In this document: piece after piece, positions 1 through 4,689 of the stretch
Numbering within the stretch: the first letter of the stretch is position 1
Layout: every line of letters starts with the position of its first letter
Assembly (NCBI GenBank): GCA_030602675.1
Contig: JAUVZH010000078.1
Span: 1 to 9,146 of the forward strand
Direction of reading: 5' to 3'
Origin: Candidatus Heimdallarchaeota archaeon
GTDB taxonomy: Archaea > Asgardarchaeota > Heimdallarchaeia > JABLTI01
DNA length: 9,146 nt
Program-made: the position numbers and the translations under genes
Notes under the pieces: generated by a model
Told to the model about the DNA's origin: nothing
What the model saw: the letters and a program-made list of their open reading frames with translations, nothing else
The model's database searches: none

Positions 1-119
1 CTGAAAGTGCTGTTGAAATAGCCAAAAAAGCAAAAATAATTTCCAAAGATGAATTAGATAGATTAAATCTGGTCGTTGAACCAAAACAAGCAATTGAAAA
101 GTGTCTAAAGATAGCATAA
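1..119 (+). CDS. 3' end of an unidentified gene (possible fumarase/aspartase-superfamily lyase C-terminus)
   Basis: The reading frame is open from the left edge (first full codon at 3) to a TAA at 117-119, giving the last 38 residues of a protein. The visible end contains IISKDELDRL followed by VVEPKQAIEKCLKIA. A helix of the type 'G-lLS-x-E-ELD-x-ll-x-P' is a common ending of fumarase, aspartase and related lyases, which is the only hint of identity. The match is short and lacks any catalytic residue, so the family call is a guess. Coding itself is likely, because the frame is open, the composition is lysine/glutamate-rich like the neighbours, and an rpoL gene starts 98 bases downstream on the same strand. 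Confidence 0.4.
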   Translation, partial: ESAVEIAKKAKIISKDELDRLNLVVEPKQAIEKCLKIA

Positions 120-176
120 TAACCGAAAGAAATAAAGGATAAACCAAAACTGGAAAGCATTAGTTGAGAATATTGA

Positions 177-187
177 TTATAAAATAT
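177..187 (+). promoter_or_regulatory. Possible TATA box for rpoL
   Basis: The run TTATAAAATAT lies about 35 bases upstream of the rpoL ATG. Archaeal transcription normally starts about 25 bases downstream of the TATA centre, which would give a leader of roughly 10 bases. The assignment rests only on sequence and spacing in a very AT-rich gap. Confidence 0.35.
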
Positions 188-217
188 GTCTAAAAAAGCA
201 GGGTGTGACAAAATAAA

Positions 218-496
218 ATGCAAGTAAAAATACTGGAATACGATGAAGATAAAGAACTAACAATGGAAATTCTAGGAGAAGGTCATACATTTGCAAACTT
301 GATAAGAGAATTCTTGAGTGACGCTAAAGATGTTGATTCTGCGGGATATATGAAAGAACATCCTTTTGTTGAAAAAGCAAAACTTGTAATAAAAGCTGTT
401 CCAAAAAAGAAACTCGACAAAGCTGTACGAACTGCTTGCAGAGACCTTACAAAAACTGCAGATGATTTTTACAAACTTCTCGAAAAGGCTGCTTAA
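218..496 (+). CDS. rpoL: DNA-directed RNA polymerase subunit L (Rpo11)
   Basis: This 92-residue protein is the archaeal RNA polymerase subunit L, the counterpart of eukaryotic RPB11/AC19. In the family it pairs with subunit D to form the alpha-like assembly platform of the core enzyme. Visible family marks are ILGEGHTFANLIREFL at about residues 18-33, which is the conserved 'GE-x-HT-x-x-N-L-x-R-x-x-L' signature, then the 'Y-x-x-x-HP' motif (YMKEHPF, about 44-50), and a C-terminal helix ending in DDFYKLLEKAA. The length is normal for the family. The ATG at 218 is preceded by GGGTGTGA (201-208), a reasonable Shine-Dalgarno sequence. It appears to have its own promoter and is separated by 103 bases from the next gene. 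The call is secure. Confidence 0.95.
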   Translation: MQVKILEYDEDKELTMEILGEGHTFANLIREFLSDAKDVDSAGYMKEHPFVEKAKLVIKAVPKKKLDKAVRTACRDLTKTADDFYKLLEKAA

Positions 497-560
497 GGTT
501 TTATCATTTCTTATCTATTTAGAATCACTTATGGTAGTACTATTTCGAATTATTTTTAGA

Positions 561-577
561 GAAATACCTAATTATAT
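561..577 (+). promoter_or_regulatory. BRE/TATA promoter placing a leaderless start at 600
   Basis: GAAATAC (BRE-like) is followed by CTAATTATAT, with the TATA centre near 573. A start about 26 bases downstream falls at or next to the ATG at 600, and no Shine-Dalgarno sequence precedes that ATG. Both facts suggest a leaderless transcript. Confidence 0.45.
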
Positions 578-599
578 TGTCATAGGTTAGTTGCAATAA

Positions 600-1031
600 A
601 TGAAAGATAACAAAACTTCTGAATCACGAAAAAATGATTTGCGAAGGATAATGAGAGATCATGGCTTAGCTAAATTTGGTGATGCATTAACGAATTTTCT
701 ATACTCTCGAGCAAAAACAAATGTCGTAGGAAAACCTGTAGGCGAAAGAGTTTTTGATAAAGCACTAGCAGAATCTTTACGGCAACTTGGTCTTAGAAAG
801 CTTATGCCATCAAATTCATCATCAGGTGATTTAGGTGATGGAGTTGAAGCATTAATCGGGTATGGATACCTACATGGTTTAATTACAATAGATGAGCTAA
901 CGGGAATCGTTGAATCAACATTAAAACGGTCTGATTTTGCAGATTTAAGTGATAGAAAAGTGGAACGAGAAGCCATGATTGAGGCATTCAAAAAGGTAAT
1001 GTTAGAAATAATGGAACGAATGAAAGATTAA
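600..1031 (+). CDS. Short ribonuclease III-fold protein (archaeal RNase III family / Mini-III-like)
   Basis: The 143-residue protein carries the two halves of the RNase III catalytic signature. These are KFGDALTNFLYS (residues 25-36), with the metal-ligand Asp28, and GDGVEALIGYGYLHG (79-93), where Asp80 and Glu83 match the second conserved D-x-x-E pair. RNase III enzymes cut double-stranded RNA in pre-rRNA and other structured RNAs. There is no double-stranded-RNA-binding domain, and the glutamates that precede the GD in classical RNase III (the E-R-L-E-F-L-G-D motif) are replaced (HGLAKFGD). The form is therefore closer to Mini-III, which acts on 23S rRNA in bacteria. Archaeal genomes often encode such a short member; its substrate here is unknown. 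The ATG at 600 looks leaderless. DUF99 follows after 38 bases on the same strand, probably in the same transcript. Confidence 0.75.
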   Translation: MKDNKTSESRKNDLRRIMRDHGLAKFGDALTNFLYSRAKTNVVGKPVGERVFDKALAESLRQLGLRKLMPSNSSSGDLGDGVEALIGYGYLHGLITIDELTGIVESTLKRSDFADLSDRKVEREAMIEAFKKVMLEIMERMKD

Positions 1032-1069
1032 CTATTAACTAGAAAAAAGCATTTGAAATTGGTGTTTTT

Positions 1070-1660
1070 TTGAATCAACAATTAAAAAAGGGAATAAAAA
1101 TCATTGGAATTGCTTGTTCACCGTTTAACAGAGAAAAGGATACATTGGTGGCAGTAATTGGGGCAATTTATAGAGGATCATTACTTCTAGAGGGTGTTTT
1201 GAAAACAAAAGTTACTGTTGATGGTGAAGATGCAACGGGAAAAATAGCCACAATGATAAAACAAAGTAGTCATTATCAGCAACTAAAATTAATTATGACA
1301 AGGGGAGTAACAATAGCTGGTTTCAATTATATCGATCAAACAAAGCTATCTGATTTAACGAATTTACCTGTTATATCTGTTGTTGATAGAGAACCTGATT
1401 TAGAAACTATTTCTGCTGCTCTAAAGAATTTGCCAAACGGAGAAGAAAGATATCAAATCATAATGAAAAACGGACCGCCAAAACCAATGATTTCTTCATC
1501 TAAAGAAGAACCAATTTATGTGCAATATGTAAATATGAATGAAGAAGTTTTAGCTCGATTATTAAAAGAAATAACAATTGTTGGTAGAATGCCTGAACCA
1601 GTACGTGTTGCAAGATTAATTGCATTAGCTGAAGAGACAATGAATAAGAAAAAAGTCTAG
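1070..1660 (+). CDS. DUF99 / UPF0215 protein (endonuclease V-related, 'endonuclease dU' family)
   Basis: The 196-residue protein matches the DUF99 family (COG1628), which shares the endonuclease V fold and is linked in the literature to repair of deaminated or uracil-containing DNA. Family marks are TKVTVDGEDAT (residues 46-56), RGVTIAGFNYID (78-89) and LPVISVV (99-105). The N-terminal strand reads IIGIACSPF. Many relatives have Asp residues at the 'G-I-D-D' position, so one of the expected acidic residues is absent here. The first usable start is TTG at 1070: an in-frame TAG lies at 1040-1042, and GGTG at 1061-1064 provides a short Shine-Dalgarno sequence. It probably shares a transcript with the RNase III-like gene 38 bases upstream. 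It is convergent with TFS, with 13 bases between stop codons. The family is clear; biochemical activity is inferred. Confidence 0.85.
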   Translation: MNQQLKKGIKIIGIACSPFNREKDTLVAVIGAIYRGSLLLEGVLKTKVTVDGEDATGKIATMIKQSSHYQQLKLIMTRGVTIAGFNYIDQTKLSDLTNLPVISVVDREPDLETISAALKNLPNGEERYQIIMKNGPPKPMISSSKEEPIYVQYVNMNEEVLARLLKEITIVGRMPEPVRVARLIALAEETMNKKKV

Positions 1661-1673
1661 TTTGTCATACGCA

Positions 1674-2015
1674 TTAGTCATACTCTCGCCATGTGTGCTT
1701 ACATTTTGTGCATCGGTAAAATCTCGTCGCTGCTTCGTCTCCACTTCGAGTTTGCACTGCCCAATATTGTGTATCTACAACAATGGCACACTTTGAGCAC
1801 CTCATTTTTTTTGTTGGCATGGTGTTTATTTCATCTGGGTTCTCTATTACTACCATTGTTTCCTTTTTTTCTCTTTTCATTTCTTGTTTGAGCATTTGGT
1901 CTTTTTTAGCTAGTTCTTTTCCTTCACCGCATTTCGGGCAAACCATTATAATTTTACCATCTACTTTTTTTGGCGTAATCATTGAACCACATTCATCACA
2001 GAATTTCATAGACAT
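1674..2015 (-). CDS. tfs: Transcription factor S (TFS), RNA polymerase transcript-cleavage factor
   Basis: This 113-residue protein has the two-zinc-ribbon architecture of archaeal TFS, related to eukaryotic TFIIS and the RPB9/RPC11 subunits. It rescues backtracked RNA polymerase by stimulating cleavage of the nascent RNA. The N-terminal ribbon uses Cys6, Cys9, Cys26 and Cys29. A lysine-rich linker follows. The C-terminal ribbon uses Cys73, Cys76, Cys102 and Cys105, and presents the RSGDEAATRFYRC loop with the acidic pair Asp93-Glu94, which reaches into the polymerase active site in this family. The length is standard, and the intact DE pair argues for a cleavage-competent factor. The ATG at 2015 lies 11 bases after GGAG (2030-2027), which favours it over the second ATG at 2009. 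It sits tail to tail with DUF99. Confidence 0.95.
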   Translation of the reverse strand: MSMKFCDECGSMITPKKVDGKIIMVCPKCGEGKELAKKDQMLKQEMKREKKETMVVIENPDEINTMPTKKMRCSKCAIVVDTQYWAVQTRSGDEAATRFYRCTKCKHTWREYD

Positions 2016-2052
2016 TTAATATTTTGCTCCTAATATAACCATTACAACTTGG

Positions 2053-2070
2053 TTTTAACTATCTTTTGAA
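2053..2070 (-). promoter_or_regulatory. Possible BRE/TATA promoter of TFS
   Basis: On the minus strand AAAAGAT is followed by AGTTAAAAC, centred near 2056. Initiation about 26 bases downstream would give a leader of about 15 bases starting at the GGAG Shine-Dalgarno sequence. The TATA match is weak. Confidence 0.3.
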
Positions 2071-2148
2071 CCCTCTAAATCATGACTATTAAATAAATTT
2101 TAGCATTTAGTTTAAATGAAACGACAATTCCTCAAATAAAATAGAGTG

Positions 2149-2163
2149 AAAAAAGGGTAAAAA
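2149..2163 (-). terminator. T-run terminator of the MglA/COG2229-like GTPase gene
   Basis: Immediately after the GTPase stop codon, the minus strand has TTTTT, a short ACCC break and TTTTTT. Archaeal termination works at such T-runs without needing a hairpin. Confidence 0.5.
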
Positions 2164-2166
2164 GCT

Positions 2167-2910
2167 CTATTTCTTTCTACCAAGTTCTTCTTCCTGCATC
2201 TTCCTAATCAAAGCAATTATGGGTTTAGCTATATTTTGGCATTTTAGTGCTGACATATCAAAAAGCTCTTTTTCAGAAAGCTTTAACTCAGCTGTTAATT
2301 CTTTAGCACCAAAAACATTGGGTAAATCCTGTTTGTTAATTGCATAGATAATTGGAACTTTTCGCTCAACATTTTTGATTACTTGTTCTCTGAAATCTTC
2401 AAAATTCTCTTTGAGTTTAGGATCAATTGGGTCGATGATAAAGATAACTCCATCAGATCTTCGTTCAGCAAAAGCACGAATGTCTTTAAATCGCCATTGT
2501 CCTGGAGTACCAAATAGGTAAAAGATAGTGACCCATTTAACTTTCTTCTGCTCAATAATTTCTTCTGATATTTCACTAAATTTGATTATATCAGCTTTAC
2601 TATCTTCACCTAACAACAAGGCTACGACAGTGAAATCAAAAGTTTGAGTAGCAGTATTTGATTCAGGGAAAAGATCTGGATTTTCCTTAAGCATCTCATA
2701 ATCAACATAGAAATATCTAGGCACTTCTCTTCCATGAGCTTCAGGATCAAAGCATCTAATCATTGTTGTTTTTCCGCTACCAGAGTTACCTGTTATACAA
2801 ACTTTGTAAACACCTCTAAGCTTACCGCTAAGGTATGGATAAGTGTTTAGTACATTATTTGCCGTTAGGATACGCAATTTCCTTACTTCAAGTTCTATGT
2901 CTTCTGTCAA
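2167..2910 (-). CDS. Small Ras-superfamily-type GTPase, MglA/COG2229-like
   Basis: The 247-residue protein has all the GTP-binding motifs. The P-loop is GNSGSGKTT (residues 41-49). A switch-I region has threonines 86, 88 and 90. The switch II motif is LFGTPGQWRF (132-141), the NKQD base-recognition motif is at 192-195, and SAL is at 220-222. The G-T-P-G-Q form of switch II, with Gly in place of the usual Asp, is typical of the COG2229 predicted GTPases and resembles MglA-type polarity GTPases. Gln138 is kept, so GTP hydrolysis is plausible. Relative to a minimal GTPase there is an N-terminal extension of about 35 residues and an insert of about 25 residues between switch I and switch II. The start is TTG at 2910: an in-frame stop lies seven codons upstream, no ATG is available, and GGAAGTGA precedes it. 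No lipid-modification motif is visible. The cellular role is unknown. Confidence 0.85.
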   Translation of the reverse strand: MTEDIELEVRKLRILTANNVLNTYPYLSGKLRGVYKVCITGNSGSGKTTMIRCFDPEAHGREVPRYFYVDYEMLKENPDLFPESNTATQTFDFTVVALLLGEDSKADIIKFSEISEEIIEQKKVKWVTIFYLFGTPGQWRFKDIRAFAERRSDGVIFIIDPIDPKLKENFEDFREQVIKNVERKVPIIYAINKQDLPNVFGAKELTAELKLSEKELFDMSALKCQNIAKPIIALIRKMQEEELGRKK

Positions 2911-2956
2911 ATTTTCACTTCCAGATCTTCATAAGGCAAAATATTTCTTTAGTACA

Positions 2957-2967
2957 AATAAATTTAG
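2957..2967 (-). promoter_or_regulatory. Possible TATA box of the MglA/COG2229-like GTPase
   Basis: On the minus strand AAATTTATT is centred near 2962, about 52 bases before the TTG start. This would give a leader of about 25 bases containing the GGAAGTGA sequence. The assignment is tentative because the gap is almost pure A/T. Confidence 0.3.
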
Positions 2968-3042
2968 TAATTCTGTTTTATTAATTTGTCTTTATTGCCA
3001 AATATTGTAAATTTCTCTTAAACATATAAATTTAGTGAAAAC

Positions 3043-3492
3043 TTAAATTGAAATTTGAATGTTAATGTTAAATAACTCTTGCAAAGCAAGAAATGCATGT
3101 TTGTCAATATTGAACAATCTTTTCTGTTCATCGAAGGATTTTGGATTTACTACAGCACAAAGATCATTGTTGATTTTTTGTAAATCAAACAACCTTTTGG
3201 CTACACGTAACTGTCTATACTCAAAATACTTGCAATCACATCGAAATTTTACATATTGAGTATTATCAATTTCAATTAATTGAATCCACAATAGATGTTG
3301 TCTTTCTTCGGGTTCTTTTCCTTTTTCAGTTGATTTTGTAGAAAAATGAACCCTCATCAAACCATTTTCATACTTTCTATAGCTTATTATCTCGGTTGGA
3401 AGGTCAGAATGTAGTTTATCATACCTGTTACGATCAAAGTAACAATAGTCTATTGGTAATGCAAGAAACTCTCTTTTATTAACATCTGACAT
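3043..3492 (-). CDS. Unrecognised 149-residue protein with a CxC motif
   Basis: I do not recognise this protein. It starts MSDVNKREFLALPIDYCYF, has a mixed, probably beta-rich first half, then the segment YVKFRCDCKYFEYRQ (about residues 83-97), and ends in a helical tail. The CDCKYFEYR segment resembles the first half of a SWIM zinc finger (C-x-C...), but the second Cys-x-His pair is missing, so zinc binding is doubtful. No signal peptide or membrane segment is visible. The start was set at ATG 3492 rather than an upstream in-frame GTG at 3507, because GGAGG (3505-3501) lies at a proper 8-base distance from the ATG, and the TATA box predicts transcription starting near 3506. It appears to be a single-gene transcript, divergent from the adenosine-specific kinase. 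Confidence 0.75.
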   Translation of the reverse strand: MSDVNKREFLALPIDYCYFDRNRYDKLHSDLPTEIISYRKYENGLMRVHFSTKSTEKGKEPEERQHLLWIQLIEIDNTQYVKFRCDCKYFEYRQLRVAKRLFDLQKINNDLCAVVNPKSFDEQKRLFNIDKHAFLALQELFNINIQISI

Positions 3493-3527
3493 ACTACATT
3501 CCTCCACTTAATAATTGCAATTAATAT

Positions 3528-3538
3528 CTTATATACTT
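3528..3538 (-). promoter_or_regulatory. TATA box of the 149-residue protein gene
   Basis: AAGTATATAAG on the minus strand is a strong TATA match centred near 3532. Initiation about 26 bases downstream falls at about 3506, just before the GGAGG sequence. This supports the ATG at 3492 as the start. Confidence 0.55.
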
Positions 3539-3608
3539 ATTAAATAAACCATTCCTTAATAAAATAACTACACACTTAAGCAATTTCTCTTACGATTAAA
3601 AGCAAAAA

Positions 3609-3619
3609 TGATTTAATTA
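3609..3619 (+). promoter_or_regulatory. Possible TATA box of the adenosine-specific kinase gene
   Basis: The sequence TGATTTAATTA is centred near 3615. It would start a leader of about 20 bases that includes AAAGGAG in front of the ATG at 3662. The match is moderate. Confidence 0.35.
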
Positions 3620-3661
3620 TTAGAAAATAAATGTAAAGAAGAAACAAAAGGAGAAAATGAA

Positions 3662-4156
3662 ATGACAATAAAAACTGTGGGTGTAAAAATAGAAAATCCT
3701 GAAATCAAATATCAAGTAATAATCGGTCAAGCGAATTTCTCGGTTTTTACAACAGATAATCTGTTTATGACGATGTTAACTACAGTTCCTGGAATAAAAT
3801 GTGCAGTTGCGATGAACGAAGCAGTGCCAAAATTAACTCGAGTAACAGCAAATGATTCAGTATTAGAAAAATTAGCTGCTAAAAATGCATTAGCAATTGG
3901 TGCAAGTCATGCATTTGTGATAATGATGGAAAATGCATTTCCAATAAATGTATTGCCACATGTAAAAAATCATCCCGCAGTATGCACGATCTTTGTTGCT
4001 TCAGCAAACGAAATGGAAGTAATAATAGCTGAAACAGACCTAGGAAGAGCAGTAATAGGAGTCGTAGATGGAACAACAGTAGACAAAATTGAAACAGTAG
4101 AACAGAAGAAGGAACGAAGAGAGCTTGCAGAGAAAATAGGATATAAAATTCCTTGA
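3662..4156 (+). CDS. Adenosine-specific kinase family protein (DUF355 / COG1839)
   Basis: The 164-residue protein matches the small family annotated as adenosine-specific kinase (PF04008), reported to phosphorylate adenosine to AMP. Matching segments in order are VIIGQANF (about residues 19-26), TTVPGIKCAVAMNEA (40-54), a 'KNALAIGASHAFVI' stretch (about 74-87), the highly conserved NAFPINVL (91-98), and IFVASANEMEVIIAETDLGR, then VIGVVDG (about 131-137). The length is normal for the family. The ATG at 3662 follows GGAG (3650-3653) with 8 bases between. The gene stands alone and is divergent from the 149-residue protein. The family call is secure; the enzymatic name follows the family annotation. 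Confidence 0.9.
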   Translation: MTIKTVGVKIENPEIKYQVIIGQANFSVFTTDNLFMTMLTTVPGIKCAVAMNEAVPKLTRVTANDSVLEKLAAKNALAIGASHAFVIMMENAFPINVLPHVKNHPAVCTIFVASANEMEVIIAETDLGRAVIGVVDGTTVDKIETVEQKKERRELAEKIGYKIP

Positions 4157-4178
4157 AAAATAAAAGTAACTAGTACAT

Positions 4179-4186
4179 AAAAAAAA
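4179..4186 (-). terminator. T8 terminator at the end of the micro-gene transcript
   Basis: The minus strand has eight consecutive T residues directly after TTCATTCTGG. That sequence is the 3' arm of a 12-bp inverted repeat (4185-4196 with 4284-4295). It is the natural end for a transcript carrying the two micro-genes at 4508-4259. Confidence 0.55.
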
Positions 4187-4295
4187 CCAGAATGAATGTT
4201 GGGTGTTCAAGAACTGAATCTTGAACTACCATCTCTCTATGTCAGGATAGATGTTGAATTATGCTCCAACGAAGAATGCGAATTTCATTCTGGTT
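4185..4295 (-). other. Potential multi-branched RNA fold overlapping the end of the downstream micro-gene
   Basis: Nested complementary arms are visible. A 12-bp outer stem joins 4185-4196 and 4284-4295 and a 5-bp stem joins 4198-4202 and 4266-4270. A perfect 8-bp hairpin joins 4205-4212 and 4219-4226 with a 6-base loop, and a small hairpin lies at 4237-4250. On the minus strand the outer stem pairs codons near the end of the 27-residue micro-gene with the 3' untranslated region just before the T8 run. An alternative local hairpin (4274-4278 with 4286-4290) would compete with the outer stem. Whether this is a terminator fold, a translation switch or chance is not decidable here. Confidence 0.4.
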
Positions 4296-4342
4296 CTTTC
4301 TTTATCTTGCTGAATTCTTTTCTTTAGGTCTCTTTTGTTCAT
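4259..4342 (-). CDS. 27-residue microprotein, downstream tandem copy
   Basis: ATG (4342-4340) opens a 27-codon frame to TAA (4261-4259). GGTGA (4355-4351) lies 8 bases upstream, matching the 16S anti-Shine-Dalgarno sequence well. The product begins MNKRDLKKRIQQ and ends RMKFAFFVGA. It is strongly basic, with a charged N-terminal helix-like part and a hydrophobic tail. It aligns with the product of 4508-4422 over its full length with one single-residue gap: MNK at the start, Ile, Glu and Arg in the middle, and the R-x-K-F-A-x-x-x-G-A ending. The leader is also shared (CAAGAACAA, then GAAGAAAAAA before ATG). The function is unknown. A weak TATA match (ATTATAAAG, about 4375-4383) could give it its own promoter, or it may be read from the promoter at 4555-4566. 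Confidence 0.55.
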   Translation of the reverse strand: MNKRDLKKRIQQDKERTRMKFAFFVGA

Positions 4343-4382
4343 TTTTTTCTTCACCTTTATTGTTCTTGTTATTCTTTATAAT

Positions 4383-4420
4383 TGGTCACTCTATAATATC
4401 TGTCTGGCAAGTTGTGACCA
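4383..4420 (-). repeat. Inverted repeat between the two micro-genes
   Basis: TGGTCAC (4383-4389) and GTGACCA (4414-4420) form a perfect 7-bp inverted repeat with a 24-base loop. It begins directly after the stop codon of the upstream micro-gene. It could be a 3' stability or processing hairpin, or an operator for the downstream copy. Confidence 0.4.
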
Positions 4421-4421
4421 G

Positions 4422-4508
4422 CTAAGCACCAGTAATTAAAGCGAATTTAATTCTGATTTGCTCGAATTCCTTCTTGATTTGTTGTTTGATTTCTTGTTTT
4501 TTGTTCAT
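4422..4508 (-). CDS. 28-residue microprotein, upstream tandem copy
   Basis: ATG (4508-4506) opens a 28-codon frame to TAG (4424-4422). GGAG (4521-4518) lies 9 bases upstream, and a strong TATA box (4566-4555) lies at a distance that gives a leader of about 26 bases. The product begins MNKKQEIKQQIKKEF and ends RIKFALITGA. It has no cysteine and no obvious signal peptide; the first two thirds are rich in Lys, Gln and Glu and would suit an amphipathic helix. Its paralogue begins 166 bases downstream. Conservation of the frame, the Shine-Dalgarno position and the last ten residues, despite many DNA changes including a codon-sized indel, argues for a real protein rather than chance. I cannot assign a family. 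Toxin, antimicrobial, regulatory or membrane-contact roles are all open. Confidence 0.6.
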   Translation of the reverse strand: MNKKQEIKQQIKKEFEQIRIKFALITGA

Positions 4509-4535
4509 TTTTTTCTTCTCCGAGTTTTGTTCTTG

Positions 4536-4553
4536 AATAACATACTAGTTATT
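4536..4553. repeat. Inverted repeat between TATA box and predicted start of the micro-gene operon
   Basis: AATAAC and GTTATT form a perfect 6-bp inverted repeat with a 6-base spacer. It lies just downstream of the TATA box at 4555-4566, a usual place for an archaeal repressor site. It is absent from the otherwise similar leader of the downstream copy. Chance is possible in such AT-rich DNA. Confidence 0.3.
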
Positions 4554-4554
4554 T

Positions 4555-4566
4555 CATATATAAAGC
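4555..4566 (-). promoter_or_regulatory. TATA promoter of the micro-gene operon
   Basis: CTTTATATATG on the minus strand is one of the best TATA matches in the window. With its centre near 4560 it would start transcription near 4534, giving a leader of about 26 bases that contains GGAG before the ATG at 4508. Confidence 0.5.
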
Positions 4567-4608
4567 GGATTCACTTTTTTGGAACTCAACTAAGAGACTC
4601 AAAATGAG

Positions 4609-4623
4609 GTCACAAGATGTGAC
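4609..4623. repeat. Palindromic site GTCAC-AAGAT-GTGAC
   Basis: A perfect 5-bp inverted repeat with a 5-base spacer lies between two divergent predicted promoters: the micro-gene promoter at 4555-4566 and the plus-strand promoter at 4652-4667. Dyads of this size are typical of dimeric winged-helix or HTH regulators. The half-site GTCAC/GTGAC also occurs in the inverted repeat at 4383-4420. Confidence 0.35.
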
Positions 4624-4651
4624 TAAAGTGGGATAAAAACAGGATTTATCT

Positions 4652-4667
4652 CGAGAAATATTTAAAA
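4652..4667 (+). promoter_or_regulatory. BRE/TATA promoter for a leaderless start at 4690
   Basis: CGAGAAA (BRE-like) is followed by TATTTAAAA, with the TATA centre near 4664. Initiation about 26 bases later coincides with the ATG at 4690, which has no Shine-Dalgarno sequence. This is an archaeal leaderless arrangement. Confidence 0.5.
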
Positions 4668-4689
4668 TAAATACAAAAAAAGTAGCCAT

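Larger units (their letters stand above)
4259..4535 (-). repeat. Diverged tandem duplication containing the micro-genes
   Basis: Two units, about 4368-4259 and 4535-4422, share an identical CAAGAACAA element (4368-4360 and 4535-4527), a purine-rich Shine-Dalgarno leader ending in AAAAAA before the ATG, the first codons ATGAACAAA, and an AAATTCGC segment near the end. Start-to-start distance is 166 bases. The unit boundaries coincide with leader plus gene, so what was duplicated is an expression unit. Confidence 0.55.

Noticed and set aside
186..227. 13-codon frame overlapping the rpoL start, considered as an upstream regulatory ORF
   Set aside because: Its ATG overlaps the predicted TATA box, so it would lie upstream of the transcript.
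659..991. 110-residue minus-strand frame inside the RNase III-like gene
   Set aside because: Antisense shadow of a protein with clear catalytic motifs; no promoter or Shine-Dalgarno sequence and no recognisable features.
1691..2019. Two plus-strand frames overlapping TFS, rich in Phe, Leu and Ser
   Set aside because: They are the complement of the Lys/Glu-rich TFS gene, which has intact zinc ribbons.
2379..2576. 65-residue minus-strand frame within the MglA/COG2229-like GTPase
   Set aside because: Alternative frame of a well-supported gene with no start signal of its own.
3493..3507. Upstream GTG start for the 149-residue protein
   Set aside because: It overlaps the GGAGG site and lies at or before the predicted transcription start; ATG 3492 fits better.
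3879..4076. Leu-rich 65-residue minus-strand frame opposite the adenosine-specific kinase
   Set aside because: Shadow of a well-conserved gene; its hydrophobicity follows from the reverse complement.
4185..4295. Independent plus-strand structured RNA gene or a mobile-element remnant with terminal inverted repeats
   Set aside because: The minus-strand micro-gene with Shine-Dalgarno sequence, paralogue and T8 terminator explains the position of the arms better; there is no target-site duplication.
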